Shown: positions 16,464 to 25,247 of the stretch, piece after piece
How the letters are laid out: the number at the start of each line of letters is the position of its first letter
Numbering within the stretch: position 1 is the first letter of the stretch
IMG/VR virus record: IMGVR_UViG_3300037104_000796
Location: 62,001-126,000 of that record
DNA length: 64,000 nucleotides
Strand: one strand, 5' to 3'
Source of the DNA: a virus
The notes under the pieces: model-generated
What the model saw: only the letters and a program-made list of their open reading frames with translations
What the model was told of the DNA's origin: nothing
The model's database searches: none
Made by a program: the position numbers and the translations under genes

Positions 16464-18185
16464 TCACTCAACGATTACGATTCGTTTCATAAATTCTGGA
16501 GGAAATGCTTTTCGATTATTGTGTATTAAATCAGCCATTGCCCCATCTAAAATGTAAGTGACTGCCCAGTCATCTTCGCTTCTTACACTTCTACCAGTTC
16601 CTTGCAAAATATTGATGATCGCTTTCCAGCGATACCATTCGGGATTTATTTTTAATTTCGTTGCTACAAATTTATCGCCTAAAGACAGATATGGAACTTT
16701 AGCAAATATTGCAAACCTACTCCAATCATCTTTTAAGTCTAAACCTTCCAATAATGACGGACCCATAAGTACTTTATTTTTATTTACTTTTAGCATTTCA
16801 AGCACTTGTCGTTTTTCTTCTGTCCCATTATAAACTAAAATTCTTCTTTTATTTTTATGTGAAAGTCCATTATGAATTTTTAATGCAAGATCATATGATG
16901 CTGTATGAATGATTCCACTTTCGCCTACATGATTTTCAAGTATCTTATCAATAGTTTCATAAAGCCATGGAAGATTACCCTCTATTTGATTATAAGTCAT
17001 TCTTCTTTTGTTGTAAAAATAAATTGGAGACTTTGTAAAATCAAAATGCGAATCCATTTTAATGTACTTAGCAGTTTTTAAAGAAATACTTCTAAGATAA
17101 TTTGAAGGGTCTGCAAATGTAGCCGACATTAACACTGTGAATCCTGTCCATTGATGAAAATATTTATGCATCATATATGATTCTTCCAAACAATTAAATG
17201 TCAATTCATCTTTGCCTGTAGGATTTTTTACAATATTTCGAGTTGAAGTTTTTTCAATAATGTCATTATAGTCATCAACTTTGCAATGTAAATCTTTAAC
17301 CCAATCACATAAACGTAAAGCTTCCTTCCATTCTTTTGGAGGATCATCATGCGGATAATCAGTTTTAACTTTTTCTTTGAATTTCTCCCAAGTAACTCTA
17401 TAATTGTGCTGGAGATTGTTTTTGATCTCTATTAGGATTTCATGTAAGTTATCTTGATTATCTGTCTTATATAAACTACCAATATCTTCTTTAATATCGC
17501 TTAAGTCTTTATAATGATCATGCAATTTATAAAGTTTAAAAAAATCTGTAAGTTTTTGCAACTTTTCAATTGTCTTGGGATCAAATCGAGGTGAATAATG
17601 ATTTTGAACTATATCGAGAATTTTGTGGCCTTCATCACATATCGTAAAATCACGAGGTGGAAATGGAGTATCATCCATGCTTTGATTAACATAATTCATC
17701 ATTATCAACCAATATGCATAATTCAATAAAGCAGTTTCAGATCCTGAAGCTTTATCTCTTGCTGAAAAATAAGGACAATGATGATAACATGGCATTCGTT
17801 TTGCGGGTTTATTTCTTATACGACAAGTTCCTAAAGAATTCTTTTCCATATTGTCTAAGCAAATATAGTTGTCAATTCCCTTAATGGAACCCCATCTAAA
17901 ATTTCCTTTTGCAAAATCTTTTTCGTATTGTTCTTGGAGTGATAAATCTGATGCGAGAATAAATCCTTTCAATTCTTGTTGATTAAGAATCCATGCAACA
18001 GCCATGCCTATAATAGATTTTCCTGAACCTACCGGAGCATCTAATATAACTGTTTTAGTTTTATTATAATATGCCTTAATAATTTCGATTATTGCTTCTT
18101 TTTGTCCTTTACGCCAAACGAACTCATCGCCAAAAAATGTAGTGCGGAATTCTTCTATTTGTAACTCTAACTGTTCTATAGTCAT
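16464..18185 (-). CDS. XPD/DinG-like superfamily 2 DNA helicase
   Basis: 573 residues. Walker A is APVGSGKS (50-57) and the DEAH box is DEGH (184-187). Four cysteines between them (109, 121, 133, 137) are placed like the iron-sulphur cluster of XPD and DinG helicases. The C-terminal helicase lobe ends with the motif VI-like QGTGRSVRSEDDWA. Such enzymes unwind DNA 5' to 3' and help resolve R-loops or damaged forks. It directly follows the polyprotein gene downstream and may share its transcript. It is shorter than bacterial DinG. Confidence 0.87.
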   Translation of the reverse strand: MTIEQLELQIEEFRTTFFGDEFVWRKGQKEAIIEIIKAYYNKTKTVILDAPVGSGKSIIGMAVAWILNQQELKGFILASDLSLQEQYEKDFAKGNFRWGSIKGIDNYICLDNMEKNSLGTCRIRNKPAKRMPCYHHCPYFSARDKASGSETALLNYAYWLIMMNYVNQSMDDTPFPPRDFTICDEGHKILDIVQNHYSPRFDPKTIEKLQKLTDFFKLYKLHDHYKDLSDIKEDIGSLYKTDNQDNLHEILIEIKNNLQHNYRVTWEKFKEKVKTDYPHDDPPKEWKEALRLCDWVKDLHCKVDDYNDIIEKTSTRNIVKNPTGKDELTFNCLEESYMMHKYFHQWTGFTVLMSATFADPSNYLRSISLKTAKYIKMDSHFDFTKSPIYFYNKRRMTYNQIEGNLPWLYETIDKILENHVGESGIIHTASYDLALKIHNGLSHKNKRRILVYNGTEEKRQVLEMLKVNKNKVLMGPSLLEGLDLKDDWSRFAIFAKVPYLSLGDKFVATKLKINPEWYRWKAIINILQGTGRSVRSEDDWAVTYILDGAMADLIHNNRKAFPPEFMKRIVIVE

Positions 18186-18213
18186 CTTTATAGGTTATGT
18201 ATAAAGATTGTAT

Positions 18214-18245
18214 GATAAAAAAAGGCTTAAGTTTTACTTAAGCCT
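18214..18245 (-). terminator. Rho-independent terminator
   Basis: Minus strand: AGGCTTAAGT-AAA-ACTTAAGCCT followed by a run of T. It includes the stop codon of the tagged gene at 18234 and separates it from the helicase gene. Confidence 0.85.
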
Positions 18246-18485
18246 GTATTTTTTATGATGTGTTACTTTTTTATTTAGCCAATCTCGTAATTTAACATTT
18301 AATTTGTACAAATCCTCTTCATTGTGGATACGTGGATAAACAGTTTGTGTAATATGCGCTACTACGTTATCAAAATAATGATCAACAACTACACCCGATC
18401 TACTTGGACGACCAATACCCATATCTTTAATGGGATCAGATTCTTCTCTAAAATCTTCGTCAATATGTTCTTTTACAATATTCAT
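18234..18485 (-). CDS. Small tagged protein
   Basis: 83 residues. N-terminal tag: H-I-D-E-DF...SDPIKDMGIG, preceded by MNIVKE. The remaining 55 residues look helical with many His and Lys (LRDWLNKKVTHHKKY). Its start overlaps the stop of the upstream 157-residue gene by four bases, so translation is probably coupled. If cut at I-D-E, the product is about 73 residues. Confidence 0.85.
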   Translation of the reverse strand: MNIVKEHIDEDFREESDPIKDMGIGRPSRSGVVVDHYFDNVVAHITQTVYPRIHNEEDLYKLNVKLRDWLNKKVTHHKKYRLK

Positions 18486-18955
18486 TCAAATTCTTCATTT
18501 ACAGTTTTTGCACGATCTCGTTTAACTCTTTCTGATTCAACCACCATATCGCGTAAAAAGATTTTTTTCATGCCACCATCTCGTAGTTTGAATAAAAATG
18601 CGTTACTTCCTATTTTAGCCATAGGAATTCCGTTAATAACTTTTGAAAGATCACCTTTTAGTCTAAAACGAACATTGGCGCGATTTGGTTCAAGCATTTT
18701 AACTTCATTGCTTAAAGCTTTGAATAACTTATCATCAAAAACATCTTCTTCAATTTCAATTGTATCGACATTAGCCATATCTGATACATCAACATCTAAT
18801 TCATCCGGATCTATTTCTTCTTCATCTTCAGGAGCATCCCATACGTCTGGCGCATCAATACCGCGTTCTTTCTTAAGTGGTCTTTTAACTTTTTTTGGTC
18901 TACCACGTTTTGCAAATTCATATAAAGTTTCTTCTATCATAGCTATCTTTTTCAT
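18482..18955 (-). CDS. Acidic protein with degenerate tag-like ends
   Basis: 157 residues. The start MKKIAMIEETLYEF resembles the front of the tag (x-LYE-x-F) but goes straight into an AT-hook-like KRGRPKK instead of SDPI. A long acidic stretch follows (residues about 40-75) and then a more regular domain (VRFRLKGDLSKVING...FKLRDGGMKKIF). The last residues RAKTVNEEFE again resemble a tag front. It may be a DNA-binding or head-core protein, or a tag that decayed. Function unknown. Confidence 0.65.
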   Translation of the reverse strand: MKKIAMIEETLYEFAKRGRPKKVKRPLKKERGIDAPDVWDAPEDEEEIDPDELDVDVSDMANVDTIEIEEDVFDDKLFKALSNEVKMLEPNRANVRFRLKGDLSKVINGIPMAKIGSNAFLFKLRDGGMKKIFLRDMVVESERVKRDRAKTVNEEFE

Positions 18956-18968
18956 ATTTATCTTTTAT

Positions 18969-20063
18969 TTATTTAAAATTCTTTAATTTAGTCATTGTGG
19001 CTGCATACGTATTTGAACCAGCATTCATTGAATTTGCTAAATAAACTGTGCTTCCATCTACTAACATACATTGTCCCTGACCATCATGATCCCAAGCCCA
19101 TACATATAATCCATATACACTATTATATTGAAGAGGATTTATTAAAACCGGTCCCTTTGTATCTAAAGACCATATTTCTGTATTTAGATCAAAATCAAGT
19201 AATAAATGTTCTCTGTTAACTCCTCCAAGACCATGAGAATAAACTCCTGTTACTCCTTGACCTCCCATTAATCCAAATACCTTTCCATTAACTTGATGTA
19301 TTGTTGGGCTATCTATTGGACCTCCCGTATTTCCCCAGTTAACACCGGCCGGAGTTGTAGAAGGTATGTTCACCTGATAATCTGTATAAGGACCTTCAAG
19401 ATTAGTTGATTTAGCCACTCTAACATTCCTATTAGGAACACCTGTAGATATATCCATCCACATCAAATGATAATAACTTCCTATTTTTACAACTGAACCC
19501 GAATATGCATTTGTTTTTAATGTAGCTCCTATTGTTAAACTAGAAGCATTTTGATCAAAATATATCATTTTTATTTCGGCAACAGAAGTAGAAGCATTAG
19601 TCATTGAGATATTAACATAATAACTACTATCAATTTGCCCTATATCACCGACAGCAATAACACTTGTGGCATTAAATAAATTTCTTGACCACCAAACACC
19701 TCCGCTATTTTGGACGGTCCATGTTGACATGTCTGTAGATGTTGCTAATCCTATCTGGTTATTACTAAATGGTGTAGACGATAATCCATAAAATAACCAT
19801 TTGAATGTAGATCCTACTTTGAATATTGGTCCTCCACCTGTATACATATCTCCCCATCCAGTTAAATTAGTAGGGTCAATGGTACCTTTTGTTGTTTGAT
19901 CACCGCAAAATTCGTAATTAGTAAATGGATTAAGTAAAGCAATATTGGTTCCTATTGCAAAATATGTTGAATTATCTTGAAGAGTAATTGTTGAATTTGA
20001 ATAATTAATAGATGAACAACGAGAAACTTTTTCCGATGCCTGATAAGTTCCTGATGTTATCAT
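18969..20063 (-). CDS. Beta-propeller (GH43-like) virion protein, possible receptor-binding or depolymerase
   Basis: 364 residues from the ATG at 20063, which overlaps the stop of the upstream gene as ATGA. Repeated blades of the type F-K-x-G-S-T-F-K-W-L-F-Y-G-L then T-S-T-D-M-S-T-W-T, and V-V-K-I-G-S-Y-Y-H-L-M-W with A-K-S-T-N-L-E-G-P-Y, are typical of five-bladed propellers in the GH43/GH32 glycosidase superfamily. Phage tail proteins of this fold bind or cut surface glycans. The catalytic acids cannot be assigned with confidence; the Asp in GPIDSP is a candidate. There is no signal peptide. Confidence 0.6.
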   Translation of the reverse strand: MITSGTYQASEKVSRCSSINYSNSTITLQDNSTYFAIGTNIALLNPFTNYEFCGDQTTKGTIDPTNLTGWGDMYTGGGPIFKVGSTFKWLFYGLSSTPFSNNQIGLATSTDMSTWTVQNSGGVWWSRNLFNATSVIAVGDIGQIDSSYYVNISMTNASTSVAEIKMIYFDQNASSLTIGATLKTNAYSGSVVKIGSYYHLMWMDISTGVPNRNVRVAKSTNLEGPYTDYQVNIPSTTPAGVNWGNTGGPIDSPTIHQVNGKVFGLMGGQGVTGVYSHGLGGVNREHLLLDFDLNTEIWSLDTKGPVLINPLQYNSVYGLYVWAWDHDGQGQCMLVDGSTVYLANSMNAGSNTYAATMTKLKNFK

Positions 20064-20317
20064 AGCAACCAAGAAGAAGGATCATTAAATTCTGAATAAT
20101 TCGGTAAATTAGGAACTGTAAGAATCATTCCTGTAGGTCCAGAAATATTGGTTATAGTTAAATTTGATGATCCTGCATCTCCAACAATGTTATTCATTTC
20201 TAGATTTCTAATAACACTTAATTTAAAATCTAATGATAACGGAACAACGCTGGGTGCGTATGTTCCGTATTTGCTGTTGTACACAACCATTTTGCCATTA
20301 TATAATGCATATGACAT
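20060..20317 (-). CDS. Small protein upstream of the propeller protein
   Basis: 85 residues. MSYALYNGKMVVYNSKYGTY at the start resembles short repeats seen in tail-fibre proteins. The centre (SNLTITNISGPTGMILTVPN) is beta-rich and has a collagen-like GPTG. Overlap of its stop with the next start implies translational coupling, so it may be a fibre adaptor or chaperone of the propeller protein. No family recognised. Confidence 0.6.
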   Translation of the reverse strand: MSYALYNGKMVVYNSKYGTYAPSVVPLSLDFKLSVIRNLEMNNIVGDAGSSNLTITNISGPTGMILTVPNLPNYSEFNDPSSWLL

Positions 20318-20318
20318 A

Positions 20319-20933
20319 TTAAGTGTATTTTACTTGTTTTCTTTCTCGAGAATTTTGATTATGTATTGCACCAAATTTATCTGACCAATACCCTTGTTCA
20401 GCACAATGTTTACAAACCCCGTTTTCAAATTCACCAGGGTGGGTAGGTCTTCCACAAGCTTCACATTCAAGTTCTTCGTGTGAAATATCTGGAGATGGTT
20501 TATCACTGTCTTCATATTGAAGTCTTGTATCATTGTATAAACCTGTTACAGGTTGATTTCTGGCATTATTTGTAAAAGGCAAGACATGAACGCCTTCACT
20601 AATTTTTGAAATGATATAAGATTCCGGAACTCTGAGACCATTAATCTGATAATCAATTCTTCCCATAAATCCTCTTTGACGTTTGGAAATTCTTCCTATT
20701 TGATCTTTTCCTCTTTCAACTTTTGATGTTGCAGACATTTCAGATGCTTTATGCCAAGTTTGATATTTAACTTTATCACCTTTTTTGTATTTAGGTTTAG
20801 GATGACTTTTGTCATCATCAGCAGCATCTCCAATATAATTTGGATTCTCTAACGGATACTTTTGAGAAATAGGTTTGTTACCATCATTTCTAAAAGGCAT
20901 TTGCATATTTTCATGTACTAATTTAGCTCGCAT
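20319..20933 (-). CDS. Zinc-finger protein with degenerate tag start
   Basis: 204 residues. It begins MRAKLVHENM, like the tagged proteins (V-H-E), but lacks the SDPI...MGIG part. The middle is basic and KOW/SH3-like (YKKGDKVKYQTW...GRIDYQINGLRVPESYII). Near the C-terminus a four-cysteine zinc ribbon is visible (CEACGRPTHPG...CKHC). It overlaps the next tagged gene upstream by 11 bases. It may be another capsid-targeted protein with a shortened tag. Function unknown. Confidence 0.7.
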   Translation of the reverse strand: MRAKLVHENMQMPFRNDGNKPISQKYPLENPNYIGDAADDDKSHPKPKYKKGDKVKYQTWHKASEMSATSKVERGKDQIGRISKRQRGFMGRIDYQINGLRVPESYIISKISEGVHVLPFTNNARNQPVTGLYNDTRLQYEDSDKPSPDISHEELECEACGRPTHPGEFENGVCKHCAEQGYWSDKFGAIHNQNSRERKQVKYT

Positions 20934-21282
20934 CTTTTATAGTTAATTTTTCATCTCCAAGAATATTGTAATAATTTCCGTCTTCATTTACTACACTTAC
21001 TGAACTTTCAAATCCATTTCTTTCTTTTGTATTTACTATTTTTTTAACTTTGATAGTCATATTATCCCAACTACCTCTTCGTCCTTTCCATGGACTTAAT
21101 CTTCCAGTAATTGTTTTTCCAACTAAAGAATCATTTAAAAGTTTTATCCATTCGTTTGCTGCTCTATCTTGGATTTCTGCATGCACATCATTAAGTTTTA
21201 CACCACCAATTCCCATATCTCTTATAGGATCAGAATCTTCTGTAAACTTTGATAATTGTTCATTAATGGTTTTAGCTCGCAT
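20923..21282 (-). CDS. Tagged protein, GKxIxG-domain family
   Basis: 119 residues. Tag: T-I-N-E, then QLSKF...SDPIRDMGIG, one of three copies with a short insert between the (I)xE and the Phe. The domain after it contains LLNDSLVGKTITGRL and a beta-rich remainder. The same layout occurs at 37886, 38898 and 39646, so these form a paralogous family. An AT-rich TTTTATATA motif precedes the start on the opposite reading. Function unknown. Confidence 0.85.
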   Translation of the reverse strand: MRAKTINEQLSKFTEDSDPIRDMGIGGVKLNDVHAEIQDRAANEWIKLLNDSLVGKTITGRLSPWKGRRGSWDNMTIKVKKIVNTKERNGFESSVSVVNEDGNYYNILGDEKLTIKDAS

Positions 21283-21326
21283 TGAACAGTCTTTGTTTTA
21301 TATATCCCAAGCAAAAAGGAGAATGT

Positions 21327-23024
21327 TTATCCTCCTTCTAATTTTTCGACCGTTAAATCACTAAATCCTGCGTTCTTATTGATTTCTATTTTAAAATCAA
21401 AGAATTCAATGGGTAAAGGACTAAAGTTAATAACGAATATATTCATATTCATCTCTTTGGTTATTTTTTGAAGTAATCCAATGATGTCATAAATTCCATC
21501 ACCATCAATAGAAGAAAGTACTTCATCCAACATAAATATGTTAAGTCCAGGGTACTTACGTTTTAACATTCTTATGATAGAGATAAGAACTGCTAAGTCC
21601 ACTCTTTTCTTTTCGCCTGTGCTTAAAGTATCTACACTGATGTTTATTCCTAAGTGATACATATCAGGTTCGAACTCTGAATTGAATGTTAAACTGTAAG
21701 GAAAGTGAAGTTCATGTAACGTGAATTCAATCTCTTTATTGAGCGTAGGTAAATAACTTTCAAGAATTTTCTTCTTTACTCCCGCATCTGAATATAATTG
21801 TTCAAGAATCGCAAGGTATTTGAATTCATCATCAAATTTAACTTTCTCATCATTTCTCGATGTTAATGTAGTTGTGTTTTCTGATATGATATTTTGTATA
21901 CTTAAAAATTCTTGTGGTTTGTCAATCTTCAATCTGTTTAACTCTGATTCAATTGTACGATAAGTTGTTTGAACATTTATGATAAAATTATTAATAGTGT
22001 TTAATCCTGTGTTTAATTTTTGAAGCGCTGTTGAGTATTTCGCTTCGTCTCCTTTTAACATTTCCAGTTGATCATTTTGATTTTTTATGTCTTCTTGTAA
22101 TTGACCCTTGATTAAATCAAATCTTGTATCATTAAAAGGAGTAGCGCATGTCGGACATTGATCGTGATTAAATAAATCGATTTGATCATTTAAATGTTGA
22201 ATCGTATGAAGAATTTTCATTTTTTGTTTCACAAATAAATTCTGTGATTTAAGTATTTCCTCTTTTTTATTATCCCATTCAACTTTCTTATCATACCCTT
22301 CTTGGAGTTTTGGTTTGTATTCTTCCAACTTCTTAGTTAAATCGAGTATCTTAATTGTATTATCTTCATTAACTTTTTCTTGTAATTTTTGAAGTTCGTT
22401 AACAGCAACATCAATGTTGTTTTTAAGAGATATAATTTCACGATCAAATAAGTCCATATTCATTTTAACATCACGTAAATCTCGTCTTACGAGTTCGTTC
22501 ATTTTGTTAATGATTTCCATAGCGAACAATTTATCGATGATGATTCTCTTATCATGTGGTGTCATCGATATAAATGATTTAAAATCATTAATACTTAATG
22601 ATATGATGTTCGAGAAGATATGATAGGGTAGTCCAGTGACTTCGAGGTCGATATATGTTTGGTAATCTGTGATTCCCGCTTTTCCGATGTCATTATCGCT
22701 TGTACATTCTTCATCTTCGCCGTGCTTGTTAACGATTAAAGATGAAGGCGAAAAATTACGTTCTATAGTTACAAACGTATCGGGGGCAGTCTGATCTACT
22801 AATTTGAGATAACCGTGTTTATTGAGACGATTTGATATCTCATCTTTTTTGAATTTATCAAGTCTTCCATAATATCCTATTTTTGGTAAATTAACAAACC
22901 AACTTTTTCCTGCGCCATTACGCCCCAATACCATCCATAATCCCCCTTCTGGTGGAAGATCTAAATGTTGTAATTTATTTCCAAAAGGCCCAATATTTCT
23001 CCATTCTATAGATAAAGTTTGCAT
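21327..23024 (-). CDS. 46: Recombination nuclease ATPase subunit (T4 gp46-like, Rad50/SbcC)
   Basis: 565 residues. Walker A is GRNGAGKS (34-41). Long coiled coils flank a zinc hook CPTC near residue 290. The ABC signature is STGEKKR and Walker B is FMLDEVLSSID. With gp47 it forms the Mre11-Rad50-like complex that resects ends for recombination-dependent replication. The partner gene is about 2.2 kb upstream (25247-26359), with four small genes and a plus-strand homing endonuclease in between. Confidence 0.95.
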   Translation of the reverse strand: MQTLSIEWRNIGPFGNKLQHLDLPPEGGLWMVLGRNGAGKSWFVNLPKIGYYGRLDKFKKDEISNRLNKHGYLKLVDQTAPDTFVTIERNFSPSSLIVNKHGEDEECTSDNDIGKAGITDYQTYIDLEVTGLPYHIFSNIISLSINDFKSFISMTPHDKRIIIDKLFAMEIINKMNELVRRDLRDVKMNMDLFDREIISLKNNIDVAVNELQKLQEKVNEDNTIKILDLTKKLEEYKPKLQEGYDKKVEWDNKKEEILKSQNLFVKQKMKILHTIQHLNDQIDLFNHDQCPTCATPFNDTRFDLIKGQLQEDIKNQNDQLEMLKGDEAKYSTALQKLNTGLNTINNFIINVQTTYRTIESELNRLKIDKPQEFLSIQNIISENTTTLTSRNDEKVKFDDEFKYLAILEQLYSDAGVKKKILESYLPTLNKEIEFTLHELHFPYSLTFNSEFEPDMYHLGINISVDTLSTGEKKRVDLAVLISIIRMLKRKYPGLNIFMLDEVLSSIDGDGIYDIIGLLQKITKEMNMNIFVINFSPLPIEFFDFKIEINKNAGFSDLTVEKLEGG

Positions 23025-23096
23025 AATTATAATTTTATTATTATAATCATTAAAACTATTAAAGTTTTGTTAAATATAAAATTAAAGATATAATAA

Positions 23097-23708
23097 ATGA
23101 TTAATTTTGTATACATTACAACTAATTTAATTAATGGTAAACAATATATTGGTGACCATTCTACTAATAATTTAGAAGATGGATATTTTGGTAGTGGAGA
23201 TTTAATACTTTTAGCAATTAAAAAATACGGAAAAGATAATTTTAAAAAAGAAATCTTGGAAGAATTTAATGCAAAACAAGATGCATTTAATGCTCAAGAA
23301 AAATACATTAATCAATTTAACACATTGGTTCCAAATGGATATAATTTAAGTCCTAAAGGAGGCGCTAATTGTTCTGGAGGCTTAAGTAAAGAAAGTATAG
23401 AAAAATTAAAGAAAACTTTAAGTAATAGTTTAAAAGGAAAACCCCACTCAGATAAATGGAATGAAAATGTAAGTAAATCAAAAAAAGGAAAATCCTTTTC
23501 AAAAGATCATAAACAACACTTAAGCGATTCTCATAAAGGAAAAATTCCATGGATAAAAGATAAGCATCATTCTCAAGAAACAAAAGATAAAATTTCTCAA
23601 AAGGGTATAGGAAGAAAACACTCAGAAGAAACAATTGAAAAATTTAAGAAACGAATTCCTTGGAATAAAGGATTAAAATTAAACAAAGAAAAAAGCCACT
23701 ATTGCTAA
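23097..23708 (+). CDS. GIY-YIG homing endonuclease, opposite orientation
   Basis: 203 residues on the plus strand between two minus-strand genes. Catalytic motifs: FVYITTN-LINGKQYIGDHS, YFGSGDLI, AQEKYINQFNTLVPNGYN. NUMOD3-type repeats follow (SKESIEKLKKTLSNS, SQETKDKISQKG, SEETIEKFKKR) with IPW-containing linkers. It is nearly collinear with the protein at 6523. Own AT-rich upstream sequence (ATATAAAATTAAAG) and a hairpin at its end suggest an independent unit. Confidence 0.9.
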   Translation: MINFVYITTNLINGKQYIGDHSTNNLEDGYFGSGDLILLAIKKYGKDNFKKEILEEFNAKQDAFNAQEKYINQFNTLVPNGYNLSPKGGANCSGGLSKESIEKLKKTLSNSLKGKPHSDKWNENVSKSKKGKSFSKDHKQHLSDSHKGKIPWIKDKHHSQETKDKISQKGIGRKHSEETIEKFKKRIPWNKGLKLNKEKSHYC

Positions 23709-23721
23709 TGGCTTTAATTGT
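23691..23721 (+). terminator. Hairpin at the end of the plus-strand GIY-YIG gene
   Basis: AAAGCCA, a ten-base loop containing the TAA stop, TGGCTTT. A-rich on one side and T on the other, so it could work on either strand between the converging genes. Confidence 0.5.
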
Positions 23722-23746
23722 TCGAAATTAATTTCTTCCATAATAT

Positions 23747-24025
23747 TTAACTATTTAAAACTTTATTAATCCACGCTTCAGCAATTTGATCACCAAATTG
23801 TAGGTTGCACATATCTTTTATATTATCATAAGGGATAAAAGATCTTTTGTTTTCTATTTCTACTAAAACTCCTAAATAATCTAAGTTGTCACCTAACATT
23901 ACTTGCATAGGAACTTTATCCGAAACTTCTCTATCAACAATAGTTACTTTTGTTCCTCCATTTACATTACGCATTTTGTATAAAGCAATCTGGAGAACAT
24001 TATCGTCAATTTCAAAGGATAACAT
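23747..24025 (-). CDS. Small protein of unknown function
   Basis: 92 residues, acidic, mixed alpha/beta (FEIDDNVLQIALYKM; VPMQVMLGDNLDYLGVLVEIE; FGDQIAEAWINKVL). Its first base overlaps the stop of the zinc-ribbon gene upstream, so they form a coupled pair between gp47 and gp46. No family recognised. Confidence 0.65.
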   Translation of the reverse strand: MLSFEIDDNVLQIALYKMRNVNGGTKVTIVDREVSDKVPMQVMLGDNLDYLGVLVEIENKRSFIPYDNIKDMCNLQFGDQIAEAWINKVLNS

Positions 24026-24339
24026 TATTGCTTCTTTTTATATTTTTCCATGTCCTTAAACATTGTTCCGCCTTTTTTACATACGAAATATTCATCAACT
24101 ATCCACGAAGAATACCCTGGACCGTTTATTCCATTATCTTTTCGTTTTTCAATGTGATCCTTTGATGTTGATTTACATGAAGGGCATTTAATTTTTGCAA
24201 TTCGATCTTTTTCAGTTTTTCGTTCTGCCTCAACTTCAGCTTTACGTTTCGCCACTGCCTTTTCGTAACCTCCTGTCTGTAAAAAATCTTCTATAGCTTT
24301 AAGATCTACCGCCAATTTTTTAGGATCTGCTTTTTTCAT
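24025..24339 (-). CDS. Small Cys-containing protein
   Basis: 104 residues. A charged helical N-terminal half (KRKAEVEAERKTEKDR) is followed by CPSCKSTSKDH and a single later Cys (YFVCKKGG). The spacing hints at a zinc ribbon with one Cys missing or supplied by His. Overlaps its downstream neighbour by one base. Function unknown. Confidence 0.65.
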   Translation of the reverse strand: MKKADPKKLAVDLKAIEDFLQTGGYEKAVAKRKAEVEAERKTEKDRIAKIKCPSCKSTSKDHIEKRKDNGINGPGYSSWIVDEYFVCKKGGTMFKDMEKYKKKQ

Positions 24340-24340
24340 C

Positions 24341-24808
24341 TTAGTATTTTAATATTGAAAATAACTCTTCAGACATTGCGTCTAAAGATTGTAAAACAAT
24401 TTGATCGGGTTTTGCCAATTGAGTTTGAATGATTACATCCTGTTTTATTTCATATGCTGGATCAACACCCACAATCATAGGACGTTGGTTCGAATTTCCC
24501 CACATTCCAAGTTCGTAAAGAACGATAGGATTGAGTGAACCTTGAGCGAACCAAAATAAAACAATATCGGCATCTCTTAAATGATTGAATTCCCAAGTTA
24601 TTTGAGCTTCAGACGCATTTGGATTTTCAATGGGAAAATTCTTTCTACGTGGATTGTAGATTGTAAGATTAGGAATTTCTTTTATATCCTCTATTAACAC
24701 TGATTGCCAATCCGGACAATTTGTAATTCCTCCTCCCAAAAACAATTTAACGTTTTTGTTATTTTCTAATGAATAGATTTCATTAATTGCTTCAATTATT
24801 AGCGCCAT
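24341..24808 (-). CDS. Nucleoside 2-deoxyribosyltransferase-like protein
   Basis: 155 residues. KLFLGGGITNCPDWQ near the N-terminus, YNPRRKNFP, the EAQITWEFNHLRDADIVLFWF segment and ELGMWGN match the phage/bacterial nucleoside 2-deoxyribosyltransferase-like family. Its members exchange bases on deoxynucleosides or cleave N-glycosidic bonds, with the Glu of the WEFNHL/ELG region catalytic. In a phage it could serve nucleotide salvage or act on NAD-related compounds; the substrate is not evident. Start overlaps the preceding gene by 17 bases. Confidence 0.82.
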   Translation of the reverse strand: MALIIEAINEIYSLENNKNVKLFLGGGITNCPDWQSVLIEDIKEIPNLTIYNPRRKNFPIENPNASEAQITWEFNHLRDADIVLFWFAQGSLNPIVLYELGMWGNSNQRPMIVGVDPAYEIKQDVIIQTQLAKPDQIVLQSLDAMSEELFSILKY

Positions 24809-25247
24809 TATTTTTAGTTTTTGATGAAGATAACTTTGGGAATATCTTCTTTTCCTTTTTTTGTTTTAATTTTTTATTACATTTGATTACAGTTCGAGCT
24901 TTTGCCATCAATGTTTCAATAGGTTGTTTTTCATATCCGAATCTTGCATCACCTTCCATTAAAATGTATAAGTCTTCTCCTATTTGATCTGCAATATTCT
25001 TTAGATCATCAAATGCTAGTGTAACATTTAAATCACCATACCAAATTTTGCCTACTGAAGGTGCAATTACATTGGCGTTAAATATGATTAAATCACCTTC
25101 ATGTTCTTTACAATATGTGCTTTTTGAAGCCCCTATCATTCTGCCAAGAGTGAGTCCATTAGTCGCAAATACTACATAATAATGCGGATCGGTTTCGAAT
25201 TCGGATTCTGCTTCTTCGTATGGTGGTATGTATTCTTTTCCGGCCAT
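24792..25247 (-). CDS. Protein of unknown function in the gp47-gp46 interval
   Basis: 151 residues. An acidic N-terminus (YEEAESEFETDPHYYVVF) leads into a beta-rich core (GDLIIFNANVIAPSVGKIWYGDLNVT) and a basic C-terminal tail (KKLKQKKEKK...SSSKTKNN). The core has a repeat of D-L-x-I/L-F/Y as in small beta-barrel proteins. It overlaps both neighbours, so it is part of a coupled operon. Not recognised. Confidence 0.65.
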   Translation of the reverse strand: MAGKEYIPPYEEAESEFETDPHYYVVFATNGLTLGRMIGASKSTYCKEHEGDLIIFNANVIAPSVGKIWYGDLNVTLAFDDLKNIADQIGEDLYILMEGDARFGYEKQPIETLMAKARTVIKCNKKLKQKKEKKIFPKLSSSKTKNNGANN

